DNA of 39,199 bases from Saprolegnia diclina VS20 (taxonomy: Eukaryota; Oomycota; Saprolegniomycetes; Saprolegniales; Saprolegniaceae), in assembly GCF_000281045.1 (NCBI RefSeq), contig NW_008246077.1:657264-696462 (forward strand), written 5' to 3'. Under the pieces are notes generated by a model. That model had not been told where the DNA came from. It did no database searches and saw nothing but the letters and a program-made list of their open reading frames with translations. Position 1 is the stretch's first letter; the number at the start of each line of letters is the position of its first letter. Both the position numbers and the translations under genes were made by a program. Positions 29,296 to 38,810 of this stretch are shown here, piece by piece.

Positions 29296-32200
29296 ATGGA
29301 CTTCGAGCGGCGGCTCGCCGACATGGACTGGCGGCTCGTCGACGCCTTCGACCTGCAGCACATTGACACGGTGCTACTGCAGGAGATGGTGCCATCGGTC
29401 ACGTACGGCCTCGTGACCGAGGCCATGTGCGCGTCGCCGCGGCTCGCCTGCAAGCTCATTTGCATCCTGCAGCTCTTGCTCGAAATGTTCATTGGCTGCC
29501 GAAAGCACGACGCGTACGATGTGCAATTGCTCCAAGACGACCTCTCGAGTGCGCTGCGCGACCGAGATGGGTACCGCTTGCGGCTAAAGGAGGCGCTTAC
29601 AGACACAAAGGCACTCAAGGTCCAGCTCGCGCGAACAACGACCTTGCTCAAGAGCTGCGGCCACGTCTTGCATGCCCACGGGTGCTCGCCGCACGCCATT
29701 GCTGCGCTCGAAGCGCTTTTGGCTACGCCATTGACAGCCAACGCCGATGCTACCGTCAAGGTGGCGCACCTCTGCGCGTTCTGCGGCAAGGCGTTTGGCA
29801 CACAAGACTACCTCTTAAAGCACCTCGAGCGCCGTCATCCGGGCGGCACGGTCGATGCAGCGTCACCGGTCTGCAGCGAATTGCAAAGAGCGCTGAAAAA
29901 TATGCTATGTATATAGGAAGAAGAGGAACCGACGGTCATGTACGCCAAGCCAACGACGACACGGAGCAAGCCATCCTTGCCCGACTACCAAGCCATTCTG
30001 AGCAAGCTCGAGACGATGCTTTCGCAGCACGAAGTGTCGATACGCGCGGTCGCGGCCGACGAGACGGCCAAGCTACAGGCGATGCAGACCGAGATGCACC
30101 TCGAGAGCGGTATCAAAACGGAGCTGCACGTCGCGCGCGCCGCTGTCAATGCGCGGTACCCGTCCTCTCGACCACACGACGCTGCAGCGGGGTGTGTCAT
30201 CATGACATGTCTAGGCTGGACGACGCCCAGCGTCACTTGGCCCACATTCTGGAGGAGCGTGACGACGCCATGGTACCTGCCGCGGACGCGACGACTCTGC
30301 TTAGGGGCGTGTGTGATAGAAACAACTCTTGGAGCTCAAAGACGAGATTGCGCTGCTCAAACAAAAGCAAGCGATGCAACCAGCACCCCCGCGTGTCGAC
30401 GTTGTCGTGCCCGACGTCAAGGACCGGCTGACGATCGAGCGGCTGCAGGCCATCGTCGAGCACTCCAAGGACGCCCTTGCGATCGCGCGGGACGACTTGA
30501 AAACGACACACGACAAGTACGCCGACTTGCTCGTGGCGCACGAGCGCACGAAATTCGAGCTCGCAGCTGTTGAGAAAGACCTGATGCATGCGCGACAACC
30601 GCCGACTCCAGTGCCAACAGCGTCCGTCATGTGTCAAACCAACTCTGCAGCAGACACAAAGGACGCGGCGGCGCAAACCGCACCTCCGCCCGAGCCGCAG
30701 AGGATCGAAGTACCCATCGTGCCCGAGCAAGTCCACGTTCTACCAGCGATGGCGGCGCCTGCCGTTCAAGCCACACCTGCAGCTGTGGAAGTGGCGCACA
30801 CCGGTGTACAAACCGACGCCGTACTGATCGACGCTCCATTCGAACCGCAAGCGGTGCCCGAAGCAGCGCGCGTCGAGGTCGTGTCCGAGCCCGTCGTATC
30901 CGAGCCGACACCACGTCCAAGCGTCCGGCTTCCGCCCGAGCTCGTTGCCGTGCACATCGAAGACGTTTTGGCGCAGGTTCTGGCGCGTGCCGAGAGGTAG
31001 ACAGCTCGCCTGTGTCGACAACTGTAGTACTTTTGATGTAGACCGGATGCGAAGCCGGCCACTCTCGCACGCAACCATGAGCTGGCGCGTCGTCCGTTCC
31101 TCAAGAGCGTCTGGCCTCATAGCGCGGCAGCAGTCGAGTCGCGCATCAAAGAGCACTTGGCGACGCTGGACCAAACGTGCGAGCGCTACGGCGTGAGTCG
31201 GTTAGCGACCAAACTGAGTCATTCGCAGCACGCGCTCGCGACGACGGCGCTCAAGGCCCACTTGCACGCAATGCCGGTGGCCGTGTTGCAGAAAATGGTG
31301 GCCATCGATACGACGGCCGAAGCACTCGTGACCTCCGAGTGGATCCCAAATGAAGCGTCGCGGCAGACGGCATTGGCCGCGATCAAGACGCGCATGGACG
31401 AGCAAGATGCGACGCAAACCCACTGGGTCATGCGGATTCTTGAGAAGAAGACGTCGCCCGATGCCCCACCCGCGACGACGACGACGCTCACAAAAGTACT
31501 TCGACGTCCGCCACCAGTCGACATGGCGACCACCGACAAGTCTGACGCGGTGCACGCACCACCGACAACGCACATGCTCGTTGACGCTATCGACGCATCG
31601 AGCTTGCCAACCGAGCGACACCACGAGTCAACCGTGGTAACTCTGGAGAGTGCGCACATACACGACGAAGATGTGCCCGTGTCGGCGGTGTCCCAAGAGC
31701 CAAAGTCAGTGACGTCGACGGCATCGGCCATCTCGCTCGACCCAGCACCGACTCTGATCCTATCACGAGTCAGCCCCCACGAAGTGGAAGCATCTGCGTC
31801 CGCTATGCCAGAACCAAGGGCGGCCACGCCAGCGCACCCTGGGCTCGATACTGCTGAGACCACGGAAGCGCCACCGGCGGAGGCGCCAAAGGCGGGTCAC
31901 GTCATCTCTGTGGGGCGTAAAGCGGCGCCGCGCGAAGAGGAAAGAGACGAGACACGCAGCGGTGTTCATACCCCGCCGCCGATCATCGCAGCGCTGGGGA
32001 TCTCTCGGGACGAAGCGCCTGTCACGGATGCTCCGAGGACAAACGATGACGAGACGACAGATATTGCAAGCCGAGCTGCGCCGCGCTCCAACGAGGATAC
32101 TGTCATCACAACACCTTTTATCTCTGACACCACGCCAACAGAAGGCGTCTTTGGCAACGACAGCGACGATCTCGAAGCATTGCACGAGGTAGATACCTGT

Positions 32201-33325
32201 CTGCGTTCGACTGGCAGTATTATGTGCGCATTAGCTGAATCAAGATGCCGACGTGGAGGATGAGGACGGTAACGACGACAGCGAAGATCGCAATACTCTT
32301 CAGGACGTCGATCGGTCGCCCACCGAGGTATCGAGTCGATCGTGGAGCAAATACGACAGTCATCATGCCACATGTCATAGGACACGCCAGCCCAGAGACC
32401 GAAGGAAGTAAAAGCGTCGAGCAGTCCTCCTTCCCTGCAGCAGGATGGCGGTGGCACGTATCGATACGCTGTAGCGTCCGTCGATGACATGCCCGACGAC
32501 GACGACATCCAAGAGCTCGACATTAGCGACAGCATGGTATCGACGCAACCTCGCACAAGCGTCTTGTCGGGCGACATCTCGGGCGACGAAGATGAACCAG
32601 TGATTCCAACCATCGACGAGGACACACCACTCGTTGAAGAACACCACGATGACGACGACGCGTCTCCGATTGAGGCCGCAAAAGACGCCGACTCGGAAGA
32701 CGAGGTGACTCCAGCTCCAGATCGAGGCGACGTCTCGATGACAAGTGTGGACGATCCCCAAACTGGATCTGGCCACGACGAGACGCCAACCACACCCATC
32801 GTTGAGACGTCCACGTTCCAAGCCAGCAGTGTGCTTTCGTCCATAGAGTCGATCCCAGATGACTCGGTGGTCGAGAGCTCTGTCCTTGACGCGTCCGTGT
32901 TGGAATCCTCCGTACTTGACGACTCTGTCGCTGACGCCTCTGTCGAGTCCTTTATTGCTTCAAGCCCCGCTGTTTTGCGCGGGAGAGACATGGACGACGA
33001 CACGTACGCGCGGCCAAAGACGGCGCCACGCATGAGTCTCCGCGACAGCTTGCTTCAGACCAAACAGTCGGCTCCTCCTCGTTCGACGTCGTTTTCCCGC
33101 CCGAGCATCAACCGTTGGGGCCGTGACGATGACGACGACGACACGCTGCCAGATGCAACGCCACTGCAGAGGTGGGTCATAGACTCCGATAGGACGTATT
33201 CTCACGGTATCTCGTCTGTAGTCTGCGGCACAATGCCACGATGGGTACGTCCTCCATCGCTTGTCCGAGCGATCTCATACTTGGATGCCATAGACGACGA
33301 CTTGGAAGAAGAAGAGCTGGCGTAA
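29296..33325 (+). CDS. DZIP1: DZIP1-like cilium-assembly zinc-finger protein
   Basis: DZIP1/Iguana proteins act at the basal body and ciliary transition zone and are needed for ciliogenesis. Exon 1 (29296 to about 29868) has the DZIP1 N-domain (MDFERRLADMDWRLVDAFDL, QHIDTVLLQEMVPSVTYGLV) and a single C2H2 finger CAFCGKAFGTQDYLLKHLER followed by RH (C-x2-C-x12-H-x4-H). A 48 nt intron removes the in-frame TAG and leads to EEEEPTVMYAKP. Coiled-coil exons follow (RLDDAQRHLAHILEERDDAM, KQLLELKDEIALLKQKQAMQ). A Pro/Ala/Val-rich linker leads to a second conserved block (RRPFLKSVWPHSAAAVESRI, LDQTCERYGV). The last third is an Asp/Ser/Thr-rich disordered tail ending in DDDLEEEELA at stop 33323-33325. 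Some 3' introns are short and approximate. Together with the enkurin gene it indicates a flagellate organism. Confidence 0.82.
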
Positions 33326-33341
33326 TCAAACGACACAAATA

Positions 33342-34096
33342 CTAGACATCCAGAGAAGCTAGGTCGCCGACGATGTCGCGCGGAGGCAGTACGTGCACCA
33401 GTAGTAGCTTGAGCGCGACCCCAAGACCTTCGTTGGTCTTGGCGCTTACTGGGAAGCAGTCGAGTCGCACTTGCTCGTGCCACATTTGGTCGTCGGCCGT
33501 CAACGGCTGTTTGACAGGGCAGTCGGCTTTGGACTGAAAGACCACTGCCGGGAGCCCGAGGTGGGGATGAGGGCTAGGGTACATTGCCTGCAGCACGTCG
33601 TAGTAGGCCTGCACGTGCTTGCAGCTCGAGGCGTCGGTCGTGCTTGCGACAAAGATGACAGCATCGGCACCTTCAAGGTACGTTGTCGCCTTGGAGAGAT
33701 GCGGCGTCGACGGTACATCCCACATCTAGTTCGTTCGTCCCGTCAGCCAAAGCGACAGTCTAGAAATACGTACTTCAATCACAATCGTTGGTCCCCCGTC
33801 GAGCTCGATCGACTTGAGACCAATGTTGACTAAAGCCACGGAGCAAAACACCGTTAAAAGAGTTGGCAAGTACCTCCAACGTCGACACGCGACTCGCTGG
33901 GCTCAAAGTGGTTGCGCAAGAGGCGATAAAAGATGCTGGTTTTGCCAACTTGTGGACCGCCGAGAAGGAGCACCTTGATCTTCTTGAGGGTCACCACGTC
34001 CTCCGAGACCTTGGACTTCCGCACTACGTTCCGATTGCTCAGAATGCGCACTTGAGCGCACTTGAGCAAGGCACCTGTCGACGCCACGGGACCCAT
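33342..34096 (-). CDS. Atypical Rab-like small GTPase
   Basis: Ras-superfamily fold with three exons. From ATG 34096 an N-terminal extension of about 40 residues precedes KIKVLLLGGPQVGKTSIFYR, an intact P-loop. Exon 2 (between introns ending TTTAG and starting GTACGTATT) reads NIGLKSIELDGGPTIVIE. Exon 3 starts MWDVPSTPHLSKATTYLEGA and continues DAVIFVAST, VVFQSKADC and CFPVSAKTNEGL. The beta-strand pattern is Rab-like, but switch I lacks the usual Thr. The G3 motif WDTAGQ is WDVPS, so both the Gly and the catalytic Gln are absent. G4 is SKAD instead of NKxD. Intrinsic GTP hydrolysis should be poor, and it may act as a constitutively GTP-bound or non-switching adaptor (inference). The stop at 33342-33344 is only 16 bp from the convergent DZIP1 stop. 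Confidence 0.82.
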
Positions 34097-34342
34097 GCCA
34101 ACGTTTCGGCGGCAAAATTAAAACCAATTTTTTTTCGTCCGACGGACTCGACCAAGCCAGACCCTCTCTGTACAGTCTCTTGGATTCCAAGCAAGAGCGT
34201 GGAGCTTGGGAGCATGCATGCATTGCGGGCTGGTCTACCTCGTAAGTCGTTTCTTTCTCACACTATTTCATGTGTCTGCACTATTTGTAGGTTGTCTAGG
34301 ATTTACAGTGAAATGCAAAGTCGAAATTCGAAAAGATCGCCG
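34097..34342. promoter_or_regulatory. Divergent promoter, GTPase / DCAF7
   Basis: 246 bp between the two ATGs. It contains a CCAAT box at 34124-34128 followed by a T-tract. A spliced 5' UTR for DCAF7 is possible (GTAAGTCG near 34241 to TTGTAG near 34290). I see the sites, but usage is unknown. Confidence 0.4.
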
Positions 34343-35477
34343 ATGCATGCCCGAGCGCGGCTGGCGGCGGCCTACAGCTTCCCGTGGACGGTCTACGGCG
34401 TGAGCTGGAGCAACAGCCGAAGCGAGAAGGTCCTCGCAGTCAGCAGCATCACGGAGGAGTACGCCAACCACCTCCAGATCCTCGAGCTCAACGAAGCCAG
34501 CCCCGACGGCGCCGACATGGTGGACGTCGAGACATCCAAGACGTCCCGGTATACGCTCAGCGTCAAGGCTGGCATCGAGCACCCGTACCCGCCGACGCGC
34601 GTCATGTGGTCGCCGGCGGCGATGCCCGAGACGCGGCTCGCGACAACGGCCGACTACCTGCGCATTTGGCACCCGCAAGAGAACGGCCTGAGCTTGAGCG
34701 CGATCTTGAGCAACAACCGGACTGGCGACTCGTGCGCGCCGCTCACATCCTGCGACTGGAGCGAAATGGACCCCAACATCCTCGGCACGTCCTCGATCGA
34801 CACGACGTGTACCATCTGGGACCTCAACGTACACAACGCCTCTTTTGTTTCGCAACTGGACTCTCGCGTAGAACACCAAGCAGGCCAAGAAGCAGATCAT
34901 CGCCCACGACGCTGAGGTCTTCGACATGGCGTTCTCGCCTCTCCACGGTGGCAGCAATATCTTTGGGTCCGTCGGCGCCGACGGCTCGCTCCGTGTGTTT
35001 GATATTCGGTACTAGCATACTGCCGCTGCAAAAGCTTGATGTTGACGATTTAGGTGCTTGGAGTCGTGCACGATCGCGTACGAGACGCCGGACCTCAGCG
35101 CGCTCTTGCGGCTCGCGTGGAACAAGCACGACGCCAACTTTGTCGCCGTGATGCTCGTCGACAGCCCAACCGTCCTCGTACTCGATCTGCGCATGTCGGC
35201 CTCGCCGTATGCGCAGCTCACCAACACAAAAGAGGCCCACAACACGAACACCGGTCGACCGCCAAGCGTCAACGCCATGGCGTGGTCCCCGACTTCGGCC
35301 CACCACATTTGTACAGCAGGCGAAGACCACGAAGCAATCATGTGGGACACGCGCGTGCACGTGCCCGTCTTGCAATACTCTGGCGGGTCGTACATCAACG
35401 CGATCGGCTGGTCCCGAACAGCCCCCGAGTTTCTCGCCATGAGCATCGACAAGACACTCCACGTCGTCACCATCTAG
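34343..35477 (+). CDS. DCAF7: WD40 protein DCAF7 / WDR68 (TTG1/AN11 family)
   Basis: A seven-bladed WD40 scaffold that binds DYRK/HIPK kinases and DDB1-CUL4 in animals and MYB-bHLH complexes in plants. Three exons. From ATG 34343 it reads [20 protein letters not shown], then [36 protein letters not shown], and the family-diagnostic [20 protein letters not shown] and [11 protein letters not shown] 44 nt intron precedes [20 protein letters not shown] and [17 protein letters not shown] second intron (GTACTAG...TTTAG) leads to [20 protein letters not shown] and AWNKHDANF, then [13 protein letters not shown]. The stop is TAG at 35475-35477. All blades are present and the length is normal for the family. 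Confidence 0.94.
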
Positions 35478-35518
35478 TACAACACTCCACGTCGTCCCGA
35501 TTCTAGAGCGTTTTCAGG

Positions 35519-35586
35519 CAAAATCTGGTTGTGAATTGCATTCACAAACCAGTCGAATTCACTGAATCCGGCTCTACCAGATTTTG
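35519..35586. repeat. Nested inverted repeats downstream of DCAF7
   Basis: An 11 bp perfect inverted repeat, CAAAATCTGGT at 35519-35529 and ACCAGATTTTG at about 35576-35586, encloses a tight hairpin. The hairpin is CTGGTTGTGAAT (35525-35536), loop TGC, ATTCACAAACCAG (35540-35552), paired except for one bulged base. The 314 bp between the DCAF7 stop and the TPR-J stop hold no other feature. It could be a 3' UTR structure or a small terminal-inverted-repeat element. Confidence 0.8.
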
Positions 35587-35791
35587 ACCAGGTCGCTCCA
35601 GGAATCAAACCAGCAATCGAGCGCCCGCATCTCATCGTCCACATGCGGGAGACATGCTGCTACTTTCACTACAGAGGGCAAAGGCGATGTATCTTGGCGT
35701 CCGATGCTTTGCAGAGATGGTGCGATGGTCGATGTCGACGCCGATGGAACGTCAGGAGGCAGGGCAAAGACGTCGTGTGTTGCGTTGGCTC

Positions 35792-37250
35792 TTACTTCCA
35801 TTTTTTCTTGTACTCGTCGCTCTCGATGACGCCAAACTTCTTGCCGTCCTTGCGCTTCTCAGGCGCCCAGCCCGCGCCGACGTTGAGTGTCTTGGCCTTC
35901 TTCCCGTCGACTTGAAACTCAGTCCAATTGCCCATGCGCTTCTCGCGCCGGTCGTTCTGCGACCAGTCCTTGTCGTGCTGGTACACGGCGCGTTCCTACA
36001 AGCATTGCAATCGACTAAAAAATATACCAAAGAAACCATACCTTTTCCTTGGCTTCGTCCTCTTGGTCGGCTTCGCGACGGCGCTGGGCGGCCTCCCGCG
36101 CCTCAAAGTTGCGGCGGCGATTCTCAATTTCAGCAAACGCCTTCATGACCGCCTTCTCCTTGACCTCGTCGAGAGGCGGGAGGTCCTTGGCCTTGAACTT
36201 CTTGAGCTTCTTTCGTCGCTCGGCCTCGGCTTCGCTGATGGCGTTTTCGATTGTGCGAACACAGAGCTTGCGCCGGTCTTCGTTGAGCATTTGGTCATGG
36301 GCCTTTTTGATTTCTACGCCAAATAGTATCACTGCGAAACATTAGTGTGAAGTGTAGCGCACCTTCAAACGCTTCGCGGGCGCGCGGGTCGGGGCACTTG
36401 TCCGGATGCACCATGCCCGAGAGCTGCAATACATTCGGATATGAGTCCTTTGTATCAAGTTGATAGATCCACAGACCTTGCGGTAGTGCTGCTTGATGTC
36501 TTCGTCAGTCGCGTCCGTCTCGAGCATGAGCACAAAGAACGGGTTGAGGTTGATCCATTCATGATGGGGCTGCAAGAGGCGCTTGATCTGAAAGTCGGCG
36601 TCAACTAGACACCTCGATATGAGCAACACGTCGGGAAGGGACGGTACATACAAAAGTCGACAATCTTCTTCTCGCGCGGAGCTTCTTCTGGCTTCTTGAC
36701 CGTGTTGGCTTGGTCTTCGAGCTCGTCGACTTCGTTCATGAAGGACGCGAGGAGGTCTTCTTCGGCCTTCTTGGCCGCCTCTTCTTCCTCGCGCTTGAGA
36801 CGAATAGCCTCTCGCTCGGCGTTCTCCTGGCGCAGTCGCTGCGTGTGTTCGTCGGCGACCTTGCGCACGTCCTCGATTGCCTGCGCCAGCGACGCGTTGC
36901 CCGGGTCCTTCTCGAGCCCACGAAAGTACGTGCTCTGCGCAATGTCGAAGCGACCAAGCGCATGCTCGGCAGCGCCCTTGCGGATGTAGCCCTTCCACCA
37001 CTCGGGCTTAGCGGCGATACAGGCCTCGGCGTCGCGCAAGGCCTTGGTCTTCGAGTCGTTGGCCAAGTGGGCGGCGCTGCGGTTGCTCAGGTACACGGCG
37101 TTCGTCGGGTCCAGCTGCAGAGCGCACGTGTAGAGGCGGATAGCCTCGACATAGTTCTTTTCCTTGAGCGCGTCGTTGCCCTGGGCCTTGAAGGCTTCTG
37201 CCTGCGCCAGCGCGGCCTCAAGCGCTTCGTCGACGTGCTCCTTCGCGTCC
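35792..37250 (-). CDS. TPR-clamp + DNAJC8-type J-domain protein
   Basis: Four introns. From ATG 37250 residues 1-130 form three Sti1/SGT-like TPRs (FKAQGNDALKEKNYVEAIRL, NAVYLSNRSAAHLANDSKTK, WWKGYIRKGAAEHALGRFDI). They keep the Lys/Asn...Asn...Lys/Arg carboxylate clamp that binds the EEVD tails of Hsp70/Hsp90. A charged coiled coil follows. The J domain reads DFQIKRLLQPHHEWINLNPF, FVLMLETDATDEDIKQHYRK, then LSGMVHPDKCPDPRAREAFE with an intact HPD and EIKKAHDQMLNED. This resembles DNAJC8/SPF31, a spliceosome-associated J protein, as does the Lys/Arg-rich C-terminus (WAPEKRKDGKKFGVIESDEY). It stops at 35792-35794. It probably recruits Hsp70 to RNP complexes. It shares a 126 bp promoter with RPC4. 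Confidence 0.88.
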
Positions 37251-37376
37251 ATCTTCCGCAAACTCGTGGGCCTCCGTTGATTGGCCGAAAAGGCCGCTGC
37301 CTCCGATTGGTCCAAATATCTGCGCCCACCGATTGGACCGTTCGAAAGATCAAACCAACCACCAGCCAAAGCAAGC
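37251..37376. promoter_or_regulatory. Bidirectional promoter with three phased inverted CCAAT boxes
   Basis: A 126 bp spacer between the divergent TPR-J and RPC4 start codons. ATTGG (inverted CCAAT) occurs at 37280-37284, 37306-37310 and 37332-37336, each exactly 26 bp from the next. The second and third are both preceded by CCG, and the flanks otherwise differ, so this is not a simple tandem repeat. Multiple NF-Y-type sites in a short divergent promoter are expected to drive both genes. Confidence 0.6.
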
Positions 37377-38702
37377 ATGTCCGACGGAGACAAGCGAGTC
37401 CCGCCGACGCCGACGCGCCTCAAGTACGTCCATGAGACCAGCACGGATCATCGTACTCATATGCAAGTAGCTCCCTGCGCGCGTCCGACGCCAGCGCATC
37501 GGCGGCCAGCTCGGCGGCCGCCCGCCGGGTACATCGACCTCGCTCCATGCACAACATAGCTTGATTGTGCATCTAGTTTGTGCCCCGACCGAGTCAGCGC
37601 CGCAAGGCCGATGGCACCGACGCACCCGAGCCCAAGGTCAAGGCTGAGACGCAAGCCAAGGCCCCGCGCCCGAGCCACGCTGGCCGCGGCGATCGAAAAC
37701 CGGAGCACGGAGGCCGTGGTGGGCGTGGCGGCGCCGACCGCGATGGTGGTCGTGGTCGCGGTGGTCGCGGTGGGCGTGGCCGCGCGCCGCTTCCGATGGG
37801 CCGCGTACGGTGCCTCTTTCGTACGACAACGTTGCTAACCACCACTAGGTTGCCTTTGAAGGGTCCATGGCGGCCGGCTCCTCGGGCACGAGCACATCGA
37901 GCGTCGGCGCCGCCAAGGTGAAGAAACCCGTCTCGTCCGACGCCATTGGTATCAGTGTCTTGGACGAAACCATGGGCAACACGCATTTGGATGTCGAGGA
38001 GCCGATTCAGGTACCACAGTAGCTGTGCGTCGCCAACTCACACGACGGTGCAGTGGCCGCCGGTGATCGAGTCGACGATGCAGCCCATGAGCCTCCCGTT
38101 TGGCCGCCCGCCCAAGCACTTTTCTGTCACGGACGACGAAGCCGGCGGCGCCGTCTTTTGCGACGAAGTACAACCAAACCCTCCACGATCGACGACGCAT
38201 CGACACCATTTGTACATTAGCTCGGCAACTTTATCGTGCAGGACGACGATCTCTTCTTCATCCAGCTGCCGACGACGCTCCCGTATGCGCAGAAAACCGC
38301 CACCGCTGCCAAGGACGACGACGACGCGCCCGTCAAGCCCGCCAACAAGGACGCCGAGGGCCTCGAGCTCTATGACAATGCGCTCAACACGATGCCGAGC
38401 GGGTTCTTGGGCAAGGTGCAGTGCTCTGCCGCCGACTTCGCCGACTCATTTGTGTTGTTAGATTCAAATCCACAAGTCGGGCAAAGCGGTCCTTGTGCTC
38501 GGTGACAAGACGTTTGACATTGCGCCGGCCCAGCCGCCGACGTTCTACGAGGAGGTACACGATGATGACGCGTCCGATGCAATGACGCGACTGGGAAACG
38601 TAGCTCGTCTCGATGGACACGAAGGACCGTCTTCTCTCGCACTTGGGGCCGATCGCCAACCATCTCGTTGTGACACCCGACTTTGAGTCGCTCTTGGCAT
38701 AA
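37377..38702 (+). CDS. RPC4: RNA polymerase III subunit RPC4 (RPC53/POLR3D)
   Basis: A Pol III-specific subunit acting with RPC5 in initiation, termination and reinitiation on tRNA and 5S genes. Exon 1 is tiny (MSDGDKRVPPTPTRLK). A long intron for this window (about 150 nt) joins FVPRPSQRRKADGTDAPEPK. An RGG-rich stretch follows (GGRGGRGGADRDGGRGRGG). Next are AIGISVLDETMGNTHLDVEE, IESTMQPMSLPFGRPPKHFS, and the C-terminal RPC4 domain: DLFFIQLPTTLPYAQKTA, NTMPSGFLGKV joined to QIHKSGKAVLVLGDKTFDIA, and finally HLVVTPDFESLLA, the family's signature end. The stop is TAA at 38700-38702. The QLPxxLP and PDFESLL motifs make the assignment firm. Six or so introns are inferred. Confidence 0.9.
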
Positions 38703-38810
38703 ATACTACCAACAATTTACGATTGGATTTGATTATTTGCCGGACGGAACCCGGACGTGTCGGTTTCGAATTGAGTGTAACGGGGGTAACATCACTATCG
38801 TCCTCGAGAT

